DNA of 64,000 nucleotides from Adineta ricciae (GCA_905250025.1 CAJNOJ010000401.1:6858-70857); one strand, 5' to 3'; positions 49,183 through 61,101 are shown, counted from the first letter of the stretch. Made by a program: numbers and translations. The notes: a model not told the origin generated them from the sequence alone.

Positions 49183-49695
49183 ATACTCCAAACATTGAGC
49201 CTTGGACACAATGGAATTGGTGATGAAGGAACACGTCATCTCAGTGATGCTTTCAAAATTAATCAAGTCAGATGATATTCGTCACCATAATTTCAATGTT
49301 CGCATTGATTTTAGACTATCAACGCAATCAATCTTCATACCAATCAAATAGGAGACCAAGGAGCGTCTTGTCTTAGTGATACTCTCATGAATAATCAAGT
49401 GAATCAATTTCATTATTTGAAATTCTTCTTCATGTCGTTCTCATTTATTACAATCAATTACAAATCTATATATTTGGGGTAATCAGATCAATGATCAAGG
49501 AGCATGTCATCTTGCTGATGCTCTGAAAGTGAATGAAGTAAGATGAAATGTCTGTTTATCTATTATTTGTATGTGCCAATTTCTCATTGATCATAGACAA
49601 TCTTAGTACTCAAAATTGGTTTTAATCTAATTGCGGCACAAACGATAGATGGTTTACCTGATGATGTTAAGAGAAGAATGACATTACAGATGTAA
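49183..49695 (+). pseudogene. 5'-truncated ribonuclease-inhibitor-type LRR gene, last four exons
   Basis: Exons 49183-49266, 49315-49398 and 49454-49537 are 84 nt each and phase 0, encoding 28-residue repeats (TLSLGHNGIGDEGTRHLSDAF; INLHTNQIGDQGASCLSDTL; LYIWGNQINDQGACHLADAL); 49597-49695 holds the last repeat and C-terminus (TILVLKIGFN...RRMTLQM) with a TAA. The third exon lacks an AG acceptor (CAA where CAG is expected). Upstream exons are missing, replaced by the NHL fragment. It shares the exon-per-repeat design of the F-box/LRR gene but is a different lineage. Confidence 0.7.
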
Positions 49696-50800
49696 AAATT
49701 GTCATTGCTAATTGTTGTCACCAACTATTTGAACTTTAAAAATAATTCTTAAGATTATCTTATTCCTCTTTTTTTGTGAAAAGTGATCTAGATTTTTACG
49801 AAGTACTCGTACCTATCGATTTATCTACATATTTTTTACTCCATTAGTTCTTGTGAATCTGTTTCTTCTTGCGTTCCTGTTCTTTGATGACAGCCGTAAT
49901 CAATTTATTCACAGATGTAACTAAGGACAACGACAGTGTTTATCTGTCCTTTCGTTTTAGTGATTTTCTTGGACGAACTACGTTTTGTACCACATATTCC
50001 GCACATATGATAGCGTGACCAGATGTTCGGAAATTTCTTGCCTAGAAATGATGAGATTTTCACAATTTCTTTGTCACGAGTTGCGTAATGGACATCCGCG
50101 CTGGAAGTCCGGAAAAGCAAAGTAGTACGAAACGTAATTTTCCCATTTTCTCATTGGTTATTGTACAAACCGATGCAGAATACTTTAGATTCCATCAGTT
50201 TAGCACATCTATTCTCATTCAATGCCGGATCACAAGACGAAGTTTAATTGGTCATGGTTATATAAAAAGGATGAAAACGGACACTAAGTCAAATCGCGGC
50301 CCAAGCAAGGATCATGGGAAACGACATTCATCTGTTTTCTGTTTAAGTTGGCGACCTGAGATGCAGCGGGTGGTTATAGGCGCTTTATGGATCTTAACAT
50401 GCTACTCCTCTTTTCCTCTTTTTTATTCACAACCCTCCTTTTTTCTTTTGGGATATTCCTCTTGCTTCCTCTTTTTTTTCAAATCATCGGTGGGGCGCCA
50501 GAATGATTGCATAGATTTCATTCGTTGTATAGGTTCAATAAACTGTAGTTTACGTCAGATTTGTAATTACATTCACATCTGAGGAGTGGCCTGAACGATC
50601 ACCCCGTCCACTATATTTGTGGTTACGTTACCGAGTCTATAAATCATTGTTTTAAATCAAGGAATAACACGAGTTGTTTTTCTCTCAATGTTATGCCGGT
50701 GATTATTCGTGCATCAGTAACAAAAAATCGATACAGATTCATTTTTACTCAAAGTCTGGTGCGCTGAATTATTTCAGGTGATGACAACGGAGATGACGAA
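49696..50800. other. Intergenic stretch
   Basis: Frames on both strands near 49905-50582 overlap and show no domain, composition or splice evidence, so none is called. Confidence 0.4.
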
Positions 50801-51643
50801 TCAGAAATCCAACGCGCTACAAATAATAATATCGTATAAGTGATTAAATTTGTTGCTTTCACGATTCCTACCATGTTTTTCAAGCTCAAAAACTGCATTA
50901 CATATTGGCCCGCTATTATGTAATGGAACAAATTCTTTTGGTGATGACTTTTTCCATGTGATCTTCCGATCGAATACTAATTTATCTAATCTGGCACCTA
51001 AATCAGTCACCACTTTAACAATATTCGATCGACTGCCTAGTGTAGAAATTAGAGTTTTCGCATCGATTGGTTGAAGGGCGTTGAGTGTGGCTTGGTCAAT
51101 AATGTTAGACATCAAACCGTTGATATGAATTATATTTTCAACAAAGGTTTGACACATATTATTTTCCGCAGCGTCATATTTGTAGAAATTTTTATCCACA
51201 TTTGCTGCTGTGGAAATTAATTGATTGAGTGTTAATGGTAAATTTGGTGTTAGAGGAATATCATATACATCGATCAGTTCATCGGGTATAATGGGATATT
51301 TCAAGGCTATACGTTGTGATTTCTCAAGTTTAAGAATGATAGTAGCAGTTAAATTGTGTTCTGAATTCCCGAGTATATGTTGTAATACATGAGGTCCATG
51401 ACTATTAATAATAGTAATGAGTAAATAATTGTGATAGATTTCATCGTAGCCAAGTTCGAGTTGTTTATTATTGAATTTCGAATCACTTAAAAAGTTAAGT
51501 AGTTTAATAGGAAGATCTTGAACGGGTGTTCGGCCAAGTTGAATTTTAAGAATAAGTTCATTACCCACTTTTTCCAACAGATTTCGTACTCTTAATGGCA
51601 TTTCTGGATCAAATTTTGCAGCTACAAATTCTGTTTTATTATT
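50801..51643 (-). CDS. Orphan protein with NN-x-C-Q-x-F motif, possible cysteine peptidase-like
   Basis: From Met at 51601 there are 266 codons; 14 more codons upstream stay in frame to a likely acceptor (AGTTTAG) at about 51644, so an earlier exon may exist. N-terminal KVGNELILKIQLGRTPV, a GYDEIYHNYLL segment, and YDAAENNMCQTFVENII near the middle. A Tyr-Asp-x-x-x-Asn-Asn-(x)-Cys-Gln-x-Phe motif of this kind occurs in a little-studied protein group I associate with large DNA viruses, Polinton-type elements and some invertebrates, where the Cys and an upstream His suggest a papain-like fold. Here one residue is inserted before the Cys. Catalytic activity is not established. Confidence 0.5.
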   Translation of the reverse strand, partial: NNKTEFVAAKFDPEMPLRVRNLLEKVGNELILKIQLGRTPVQDLPIKLLNFLSDSKFNNKQLELGYDEIYHNYLLITIINSHGPHVLQHILGNSEHNLTATIILKLEKSQRIALKYPIIPDELIDVYDIPLTPNLPLTLNQLISTAANVDKNFYKYDAAENNMCQTFVENIIHINGLMSNIIDQATLNALQPIDAKTLISTLGSRSNIVKVVTDLGARLDKLVFDRKITWKKSSPKEFVPLHNSGPICNAVFELEKHGRNRESNKFNHLYDIIICSALDF

Positions 51644-52649
51644 CCTAAACTGTAAATAACAATTTGATTGCTATTTAAACAAAATATGGGATTCATAGTT
51701 TTTATTATCACCTTTTCATTTGCTATCATTGTTGTTTTAAGTCAATTTTCGACGACTTAAATTTTGTTGTATCAATAGTGGTAAAATCACTCTAAATGAG
51801 AATCAATGAATCGGACAACTAACAAGGAATTAAGTTTTATGATGATCATTTCAATTTTATTAAATATTTCTATTTACTGGATGTCCCAGAAGTTCTGTTA
51901 TCAGAAGTTCTTTTATTGACTCCAGAACTTTTTTTCTTTCACAATTAGAAGTAATACACTTTCGAAAATATTTATAAGTAGTTGAAATTGTCAAATGAAA
52001 TAATAAGAACAACTGAAAAAACTTGTAACGACAGGACTTTTGGAATACCTGGTATTTTGTGCCAGTACAATCGATTCATTTTATTTATCATTTAAAATAG
52101 TGGTTGGGTGCGTTATGAGAATGACAGAAATCGTTGTTCCTATATTTTCAATACGTTGATTTCTAATTTTATTCTATTTCGCTATCTACATAGAGAACGG
52201 GTCCATCCACGCTTACCTTTATGCTCTGATGTTGGATATCAAAAAGCATATTCGGGTATTCTAATCACGTGCACATTCTTATATATATATATCTTTTTCT
52301 ACACCCATCTGCTAACATATCACAATGTAAATATTGACACACAGCTTTAACCATTTTCATTCTTTTCTGCGCACATTTGAGTAGTATTATAATACCATTC
52401 TACGTACGATATTTTTTTTTCTTTTTCATACCAACAAACTGTTCGACATTTAAATCATCTCTGTCAGCAACAATTGGAAGCATTCGAAGAAATGACGAAA
52501 TCAGAAGGACGAGGTTTTAGTTGTATATTACATAAATCTATGAATCAACTTGATTCCAAGTCAAGAAAGTAGAAGAAAGAATAAACAAGGGCGTGTTATC
52601 CTTGTTAAGTTATGCAAATAAGTGGCATTAGCCGTTAAACCCGTTAAAA
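51644..52649. other. Non-coding stretch with a small DNA element
   Basis: Holds the inverted-repeat element at 51884-52053. The remainder is AT-rich without a gene. Confidence 0.4.
51884..52053. mobile_element. MITE with CAGG(T/G)-type imperfect inverted ends
   Basis: Left end CTGGATGTCCCAGAAGTTCTG and right end, read on the minus strand, CCAGGTATTCCAAAAGTCCTG share about 16 of 20 positions. About 170 bases, no coding capacity; same terminus family as 47440. Confidence 0.5.
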
Positions 52650-52865
52650 ACAGAAATGGTAGTGTACCATAAATGCATCCAAAGTCCAAGGTTGCTAGTT
52701 CAATACGACGAAATAACGATCGCTCAGAAGAATCAATTCAAATATCTTGGAGTTCAGTTGCAAGGAAAACTCTCTTTCCGCAGCCTGATTGATGCGCAAG
52801 GAATCAAACAACAGAGATCCTACGTAGAATATCCCAGCACCCAATTCGAGTATTTCCAGGCCTGA
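52650..52865 (+). pseudogene. Non-LTR reverse transcriptase fragment, frameshifted
   Basis: A short frame reads YDEITIAQKNQFKYLGVQL then KLSFRSLID, the conserved 'KYLGV-L--KLSF--HI' stretch just after the catalytic part of LINE reverse transcriptases. The continuation (QTTEILRRIS) is in another frame, so the copy is decayed. The element ran in the plus direction. Confidence 0.65.
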
Positions 52866-54461
52866 TTCGCCTGTGAGACCATTCCAACTATACCAAGAAG
52901 CATTCCAAGTAGGACCCGACGAGCTCTACAGTTTTGCAATAGAACACTTTTTTATCAGACCCCTCCTTGCTTCCCAAAAATGCAAAAACCCACCCGAAGG
53001 TGATAAAAAAATTAGTATTTTTTTTTTAAATTTTTTTCACAGCCTTCTCCAATGAAACAAACATTGGTCCTGGATAGATTTTGAATAGTACTATCGATTT
53101 CACATCTCATTTGTCATGTTCCAAGGTGCTACTACTGAGAAACGTGCTAATTAATATCATATCAGTGAAATACATCTTCAGTCTTATCATTCATTGCCCT
53201 GTTTGTGTCAGCCAATAGAGATGTAAGAATCGAAAATAGTATAATTTGAACCTACTAAATACTCACCGAGGCCACCGACCTCCACAACGAAGGACCACAA
53301 GACTCTCCATTCGGACTGGCATATCTCTAATCATTTCTTGTTCAGACGAAAAGTGCTTCTTGTTGACCACTCAACATTTTACGATAAAAAACTTTTCTTG
53401 GTACTGTCAGTTCACCACACTTAAGGGGATCCCCTTTCCGATCTTTCTCGAGAACAGCTGGCCAAAAGCTTCTCAAACTTTGGAGCACATAGTCTGCAAG
53501 TAGTAGAGTAAAAGTTATCATGAGCACAAGTTTGCCAGACCTCATCCTCACGGATTTTCGGAGACTTCAAGGCCCAAAAATTGCAAAACGTGTTCTCCCA
53601 GTTTCTCGGTCATTTTAAGCCCAGTCGCGTAAATTTTTTTTGTTGGTACTTTAACTGAGTTAGGAAGTGTCGTTTTTTTTGCTCTGTAAAATAGGTTTGG
53701 TGCATAGAGAGTATGGATATCTATATTTATTCGTTAAAAAAATTTCGACAAATTTTTCGGAAATGGAACGGGATCCCGTTAAGTGTCAAAATAAATAATT
53801 TAAAGTGAAGATGGAAACAGAAAATAAGATGGGACGGGATGGAACAACTTTTTGATTGTTCCGCGGAGCTCTGGTTTATCGTTCTCCGGGAATTTGTCAG
53901 TGTACACATTTAGGTGGAGGAAGTCAAGCCACCTCAAGCACATTGGTTTATTCGGTTATGCAATCTCAGAGAAGAGCAGAAAAAACAAAAATTATTTGGT
54001 AAATTTGGAGCATTTATTTAGTTCAAAATCAATCATTTTGGAAGAGTATTTGAAATCTGCTTCCTTACTGGTTGGTAAAATTGCTGGACAGTGTACAAAC
54101 GTAAAGAATGTTGCTCCAACTGCTGCTAATGAATATTTAATTGAAGACGAAGATGAGGGTGATCAATCAGCATCATCGTTCATGGAGTTATAGACTTCTG
54201 TTACCATTTCATGAAACTAGCTTGGTTCTTCTTTCTATTTTCAAATAAAACAATTCAAGCATCATTATATACTGTAATACCAATTGTTATTATTGGCGAA
54301 AAGACAGTAGACTACCTATCACATATGTATTCTTTATTTCTTATAAGAAGAAAATAAGACAAAGTTATAGTTAAATGAGAAACATGAGAATGTGAATGTC
54401 ATGTGTTTTAGTAGAAATAATATTTAGTAGCAGAGTTGAGCGAAACAATCACAGAAGATGT
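52866..54461. other. Stretch without assigned gene
   Basis: A frame at 53852-54193 ends in an acidic tail (EDEDEGDQSASS) and might be a degraded gene end; no family recognised. Otherwise unassigned. Confidence 0.4.
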
Positions 54462-57400
54462 CTAAATTTGAACTTCAGCCATTTTCATCTCTGATACTTG
54501 TTCCTTGTTTTCTTTACGAAATTTAAGCCATATTTGCACTAAATGGCAAGACATAATCACTACCAGTACTAGCACAATCACCCAAGCCTAGTGGAATAAA
54601 TACACCAATTTTACATATCTAAAAATAAGCTTAAAAACACGCTCACTCTCCATGATTTTGATACATCATCCGTTAAAAGGACAAGTGCATATTGGATAAA
54701 AGTTATTGCACCTCCTGCTGTCCACATGATACCAGTTAGTGTTCCGATATGCTCAGACGGAAAGCTAAATAGAAATGAAATCTGTGCTGAAAGAATTACA
54801 GCGATCCGGGGGCTGGAATCATTGCTCTGGAAAGGTATAGACGAATGGCATATATTGTATCTCACATACATATACTCTAAAACTTCACCTGTATCAAATA
54901 AAAAAAACTTACAAAGTTGCTACTACAGCTTGTGAACCAGCTACAATTGTTGCACGTGCAATGCAGTTTATGACCAACGCGGGTATGATGACATTCGATT
55001 TCACAAACATACAGATGATGCAAAGTACAACGTTCGATACCCATGATATTGACTGGACTATCAATATGTTCAATAATTGCTGCTTTCTATCTATAATGAA
55101 ATATTAATACGTATATGAACATATTATCGCATGGCTAAACATTATGTTCTATCGCACGATGTTCCTATTATCTTCACTGCTGCATCATATTATGAAAATA
55201 CGACTTACTTGTTTCTATGCAATATCACGAACGGGCTTTCGTGTGAAATCCCTCTAACTCTCAACAGATTTCATCAGCTATCGTCCGATACTGTGCAGTA
55301 TGGCTGAAAGTTTTCGAATTAGACTGATGGGAAATGGTTAACAAATGTTGAAAAAAGTCTAAGGTATTGTGATACATATATGCAGATAGTTTTTGTTTTT
55401 CTTCACATCTATGCTGACGTCAAAAGTTTTGAAAACTACTTGGGGTAATCCGAAAGTAGTGGTGGAAGTCCTTTCTTTTCTTATAAATAGCCTTTTCAAA
55501 CACAATTTTTTATCAATCAATAGAGGGAAAAGCTCTATCTTTCTATGTTTTTTAAATCTATCTCAACTGAGATTATTATCATAAAGTTTCGATAAAAAAA
55601 TTTTGTTTATCACTTCAACTGGTGGAAATTCTGTAACTTACTATCGTTGTGTGTTCTTTATTGTTTCTTTTTCATCCTCTGATATATTTTATCAAAAATC
55701 GAAATACAGCATAAAATTCTGTACAGCCAACTTTCGCACGGTCGAACTTAGGTCACTGAATGTTTTGTTCATTGTGAAATCAGCAAGTGCAAATGTAAGA
55801 AAAAATAACCTATGTTAACTGTAGAAATTTTCACGTTGCATTTTATGCTGTATTTCGATTGTTGATAAAATATATCAGAAGATGAAAAAGAAACAATAAA
55901 GAACACACAACGATAGTAAGTTACAGAATTTCCACCAGTTGAAGTGATAAACAAATTTTTTTTATCGAAATTTTATGAGAATAATCTCAGTTGAGATAGA
56001 TTAAAAAACATAGAAAGATAGAGCTTTTTCCTCTATCGATTGGTAAAAAATGTCGTTTTTCAAAGGCTATTTATAAAAAAAGCACCTCTGGCACCACTTG
56101 TGGATTGTCTTAAATATTTAGTACAACACTTACTTTTGCTATTATTGATTCCCAATACGAAACCGTTGATAGGGCAAATGACGAGCGCGGAGAGTGTCGA
56201 CATGTTGAATGCAAACGTGTATTGATTGGCTAAAACAAAATCAACTGTCAGCTATACTATTTTATTCATCCCCATTTTATCCATACTAAACAGCTGCCTG
56301 TTTTATCGCACTTAGAAGATGTCGTAATGTCGTATGAATCGATTTAAAATTTACAGTATTCTTTCAAAGTTCTACATATTGGATACTAAACTTTAGCATC
56401 TTTTTCAAAATTCAATTGCCTCTAATAATACAAAATACTATCTTTCTCAATAATGCTAATTATGTATAAAATGGCGTTACATGAAGAACACTGTAACAGC
56501 TGTCAGGCAAAGGAGTACCACTTGATTTTCGTCTTTCGACATCCTACGAGCGAAATATTATCTCGTTGAGGAATGCTATATCAAGTTAGCTTTAGCGTCA
56601 ATTAGACAGAGAGCTTTCCAAGTCACTGAATGAAATAAAAGATTATGGCTATTTAAACGCATTTTCTGGAGATCGATCTTATCAGTATTGTTCACTTTGA
56701 AAATGTTATTGCATGACATCAGAATAGTTTGTTCGGTATATTCTCTTTATGTTTATGTTTTGTCGATAAGCATTGTTTTCTAAATTTAGAACAGTTTACC
56801 CAACAAAGTGTTTTGATTTGTAATATAATACACCCATGGATACCAAGTGACAGACAACAAAATGCTTGGCAGTAGTAAGATGCTCAAAAATAGGACTACC
56901 AAAATATAGACAGGGCTTAATAGATGGCTCCAAACACCCGTACGTTGATAAATCTTTGAATACCACTTTACTTCAGCGGTCGTTCTGTCTGTTAATTCTG
57001 GAGAAAATCTTAGAATTGACAGCATCAACTCAAGAGTATGTATTTACCGCTCGGTATTGTTGATGGTTGCTCCAATTTTACATCAGTCCCATAGGGTAAA
57101 TTCCATAGAGTAAACTTCCAATCGAGAAACAGAAACGAAGAGATAAGCATGAGCAACCCAAATGACATCCAAATATATGATAAATGTTCGAGGGTTATAC
57201 GTCCATCATCAATCAACCTCTGAAATTTTATTTAAATCCAGAAAATAGGTAATAATCTTTATGAGCATGCAGAATATCTTTGAGCAGAATTTAAGTTGGC
57301 TCAAGGTGAATCTGCATAGGTAAGCGCTCCAACCACGATCATGCTGGCTTCGAGGATATGTTGACAAGATCTGTCGACTCCACTCGTAAAATGTTTACAC

Positions 57401-58308
57401 CTAATCTTCCTCACCCACGCTCACTGATAGCCCAAGGTACCCAAACTAGTCAAAATCGTAACCAGGTCTGTGTTAGTGGGAGTGTAAATCGATAGAACTC
57501 GTCGAGTCCTACTCGAGCCGATGCTATCAAAGTTGGAACACTTTTCTTAGCAAATCTACTCTGAGAAAACTTGAATGCTGCTCAAACCTGATATCCATTT
57601 ACCGGCTTACTTGGAAAACGGAGAACCATATTGTTGATGATATCGTCGCACCAGCAAATAATGCAGACACCACTGCTCGAGACCTTGAAAAGTATTCGCT
57701 TGATGCATAAGTCGTGATTAAAACAACTATACCACCGATCGACGAGAATACAGTGTGAATATAAAGTAAGTAATCTCGACCTAAAGAAACTTAGGAAAAT
57801 GAAATATAGCTAAGAGTTTTCTTGTTACGGGTACCAGATTTAACTAGAGCTAGAGCCAACCAACCAACAATATGAAATACACTCAAAAAGATAAAGAAAG
57901 ATAAGGATAGAAACAAAATGCAGCAGTAGTTACATTGCTATTAATTTAATAAAACGACAACCAAACTTGTCTATGAGAGTACCAACAATTACAGACGGTA
58001 AATCAAAGAAGGCAATTCCTAATGTCAATGCATTCTAAATAACAAATAGTCATTTACATTACTAAGAGATTCTGTTGAAATACTTGATATTGTCGAGTTT
58101 GAGCATCACAGTTTTCTTGACCTGATGATGCTATTGTTATGTTTGTAGTAGATACGCAATAGTAATTATAAACGCCATAATCGGGTAATATTTTGAAAAG
58201 TGCTGCAAAACCAAATATAGTACCAGCAATTAGATTCATTTCTAACATTAGCCACATAACACCAAACCATCTTCTGCATGAATTTTTGTAACCTGAAACG
58301 ATAGTCAT
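54462..58308 (-). CDS. SLC43-like major facilitator transporter
   Basis: Nine exons on the minus strand: 58063-58308, 57934-58034, 57829-57881, 57611-57780, 57048-57219, 56800-56997, about 54912-55090, 54647-54764, 54462-54587. Coding matches the MFS family of large-neutral amino-acid carriers: RRWFGVMWLMLEMNLIAGTIFGF (first helix), FFDLPSVIVGTLIDKFGCRFIKL (the conserved loop after TM2), RDYLLYIHTVFSSIGG, FSRSRAVVSALFAGATISS, then FFPSEHIGTLTGIM near TM10-11 and a charged cytoplasmic tail. The start Met is uncertain: a TTTCAG acceptor lies 12 bases inside exon 1. Phases agree except that I could not reconcile one base in exon 7. Introns 6 and 4 are enlarged by inserted repeats. Substrate likely amino acids by family, not shown here. 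Confidence 0.75.
55444..56113. mobile_element. Fold-back element with ~275-bp inverted arms in an intron
   Basis: The left arm (about 55444-55722) and right arm (about 55838-56113) are near-perfect reverse complements, separated by about 115 bases. The same 40-odd codons can be read from both arms in opposite directions, which simply reflects the palindrome. It lies in the 1.7 kb intron between SLC43-like exons 6 and 7. No transposase; a fold-back type non-autonomous transposon is the likely origin. Confidence 0.75.
57273..57595. mobile_element. Possible inverted-repeat element in SLC43-like intron 4
   Basis: GAGCAGAATTTAAG near 57283 and CTTGAATGCTGCTC near 57571 are imperfect inverted ends. 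The interior has ATCGATAGAACTCGTCGA, the same core as the element at 33860-34034. Boundaries approximate. Confidence 0.4.
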
Positions 58309-60247
58309 GACGATATCTACAATAGGAAAAAAGAAAGAAAAATTGTAAATCTGCGCATAAATTTGGTATGCTGTAAGTCAGTGACAACAAGAATTTTTCT
58401 TCCTGAGATCAATATTCCATTATATTTCTTTCATGTTTTAACAGACCGATTCGAAATTGCGTGATCTATATACGTATACAATCTGAAGCTTGAGTCCAAC
58501 TAGTTATGTCCATTAGAAAACAGTGGAGTGTGAGTATTTTGGAGGTAAAATAAACAGCTACTGAGTGAGATCAGATTTACATAACAGCCGACAGTAGAAT
58601 TATTTGAGGAAGCTGTAATTTTCATGAGAATCAAAGTAATCTAATTTTAAATAGTCAGGTTATGTTAAGGTGCACTTCTTTATCTCACATATTCCTACCA
58701 AATATCTATCTCCTGGATATCGTGAAATTGTTATAACAGATATAGAATAGTTCAATTCATCTAATAAAGTTTGACACTTCTGTATCTTTGTACTCTAAGG
58801 AGGCACTGTAGATGTTTGGATAGCACGTGTGTGTAGAATACTAAAGTATACTCCAGTAAGAAATTTTCGTTATGAAATATTGATTATATTACTATCCAAT
58901 GTAGTGGCGTAACCAGAAAACGGACGGTGAGCAGGCTCAGTCTGCCCTGGCTACTCCCTGATTACGCCTACATTCTCTTCTAAATTAATAGCAAACAATA
59001 TTCGAACATGAAGAACATCTCATCCTCTCCAGGGTGTGTCATAACTATATCTCCCCATCCCAACACCATCATCCTTTATTTTATGATACATAAGAGTTGC
59101 TAGTCTTTTTTAACAAAATATGTAATATACATTCTAATAAATTCGCATACTGTTCGATTAAAATCATAAAACACAGTATTGCTCGAAAATAGAAATTGGG
59201 TAGTCTGTGCGATCTAAATCACATCGTACACAACTTTCTTCGGGCTGAATAAAAATTTCTGAATGTGCAGGCCATTTAAGCTATTAAAAATATATAAGGT
59301 TAGTTTCAACAACTTCTTTCTGTGGTACATGTACATCATCATAATTGCTCTGCATATTTTTAGATAATATTGAAATAATAGTCTCTTTCGAGATTTCTAT
59401 TGTTAGGAGATCTTTTCCATCTGGGATAATACACTATTAACTACCTTACATATTAGGAAAGCTCATGACTTAAACTACATTCCGCCTATAAAATCTTCGA
59501 ATTTTGTTGAAATTTCAATTACACTTGACTTTGCGTACTAATCACCCATTTTGTTTGAGTATACACCACGATATTTTTAGAAAAATGATTAAAAAAATTT
59601 ATATTTGATAAATAATTACCGACCAGCCTACAGAAAAATTGTACGTAAATAGGTGATTTCGTTCAGCTTTGTGCGCTTTATATTGTGAGATACTAGAGTA
59701 GAAATTTCACGAAATCTTTCGTATCCAAATCAACGTCAACTTGCTCAGGACAAACTTTCACAATATTTAGAAAGGGTTTTAGAAGTACTTCAGTGAAATT
59801 AGCGTGTTTTTATAATAGCTCGACCAAAAGTGCTAAAAGTTTGGATTTAAAGGTTTTCAACTATGTTGAACACAATGGGATTGTTAAACGAGAAAAACCT
59901 TTTTGCGAGTGTCACGATTTATAGGAGAATACTCGATGGGGCCTATGGACCTTTTGTTAAGTTATTAAATATTAGCTAACAAAATCACTTTAGAAGCAAA
60001 TTATACTATTGTTGAAAAGTATTAAGTACAATATAATACAGTACAGTACGTTTCAATTCAAGTATAATATAAATTTCTTACCACGATTAAATTCATCTAA
60101 ATAATGGAAAACTCGTTGAAAAAGGTTATCGTTTTTATTTTCACATTAACTCGATTCGTAGCGCTTTTCCATGTTTTTTTTCAGAGATGTGTCAGAACAT
60201 TGCTTTCATAGTTCACCTATCTGGAAGGAAAATGTACCAATGCGTTT
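58309..60247. other. Intergenic stretch with repeats
   Basis: A 75-bp hairpin is at 58899-58973 and a copy of the 47740-type repeat at about 59455-59590. No gene recognised. Confidence 0.45.
58899..58973. repeat. 75-bp hairpin element
   Basis: ATGTAGTGGCGTAACCAG at the left and CTGATTACGCCTACAT at the right form an imperfect palindrome around a GC-richer loop (CAGGCTCAGTCTGCCCTGG). Resembles the tips of a DNA transposon joined together. Confidence 0.5.
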
Positions 60248-60652
60248 TTACAATCCTCCAGGCTCAATAAACAAGCATTTTTTAACGTCAAATCCACTGT
60301 CTTTAAGTGCACTTAGATAGTCAGTCTTCCTCATAATGGATGATGGCGTATTCATAATCATCTGGATCTTTTTTGTCGGACAGTGGATCGATAACAATAA
60401 TGCTGTACCATCATAATCGTTTGTGTCGTATCTAATGCCAATTTTTTTTCGTGCATCGGTGCTATTCATCACTATTCTTCCTTCTAAAAGCATCTGCTCG
60501 AGCGCATATGATCCAAAGTCTGATCCGCGACCGTCTTTTGGTAAAAGCATAATAATACCAACGCCGTATTGAATAATTAGTTTCACTGACGTCTTCAAAC
60601 GATAACGGCAAGTTGCTCGACGAAGAGGGAATCTGTTCAACAATGATTCCAT
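60248..60652 (-). CDS. Uncertain ORF, unknown
   Basis: 134 codons. A hydrophobic stretch VGIIMLLPKDG followed by an amphipathic segment weakly recalls the LPKDG region of serpins, but the expected flanking strands and the reactive loop are absent, and neighbouring frames look equally coding-like. May be a decayed gene or chance frame. Confidence 0.25.
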   Translation of the reverse strand: MESLLNRFPLRRATCRYRLKTSVKLIIQYGVGIIMLLPKDGRGSDFGSYALEQMLLEGRIVMNSTDARKKIGIRYDTNDYDGTALLLSIHCPTKKIQMIMNTPSSIMRKTDYLSALKDSGFDVKKCLFIEPGGL

Positions 60653-61034
60653 GTGAAGACGTACAATAGGGTAATCGCATAGGTCAGCTGTACCATAGGT
60701 GAGAATGACACATTCTTGACTAGTGACGATGTCATAATAAACATGAACCTACAAGAACAGATAGTATTTGATCATATTATTAGGTTGTCCCTCAAGTTCG
60801 TGCAACCATGGGGTGGCAAATATCAAATTGGTACAAATTTTAAAGTCTGCATGTCAAAATTATTGGAAATTTTAACTCTTGAAAATTTTGAAAATTTTGA
60901 GAATTTCTGTAAATTAGAAATATTCATAGAAATGTGGATTACCACAATCAGCATTAGGTATCATTTTAAATCCCATCAGAAAAGCAGAAATCAGAAATTT
61001 ACTTTTGTCTATTTGTGAAAATTTTCATGACAAT

Positions 61035-61083
61035 GGGTGTGAGGGTGTGGGTGTGGGTGGGTGTGGGTGAGGGTGAGGGTGTG
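61035..61083 (+). repeat. Telomere-like G-rich block, longest in window
   Basis: About 49 bases of GGGTGTG/GGGTGAG repeats, including consecutive GTGTGGG units. It directly precedes the minisatellite at 61102-61315. Confidence 0.75.
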
Positions 61084-61101
61084 AATTAAGATAGTGAAGT
61101 T

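Noticed and set aside
49905..50120. CxxC-containing small protein on the minus strand
   Set aside because: One CGICG motif only, no second metal-binding pair, no start or splice context.
50088..50582. A 164-codon frame on the plus strand
   Set aside because: Composition is irregular (Ser/Phe/Arg-rich), no domain or splice support, and an overlapping minus-strand frame is equally plausible.
55603..55954. Two ORFs on opposite strands sharing the same 40-residue start
   Set aside because: They are the two arms of the fold-back element read from each side, not a duplicated gene.
60248..60652. Serpin gene fragment
   Set aside because: Only a short LLPKDG-like stretch fits. The breach/shutter strands and reactive loop are missing.
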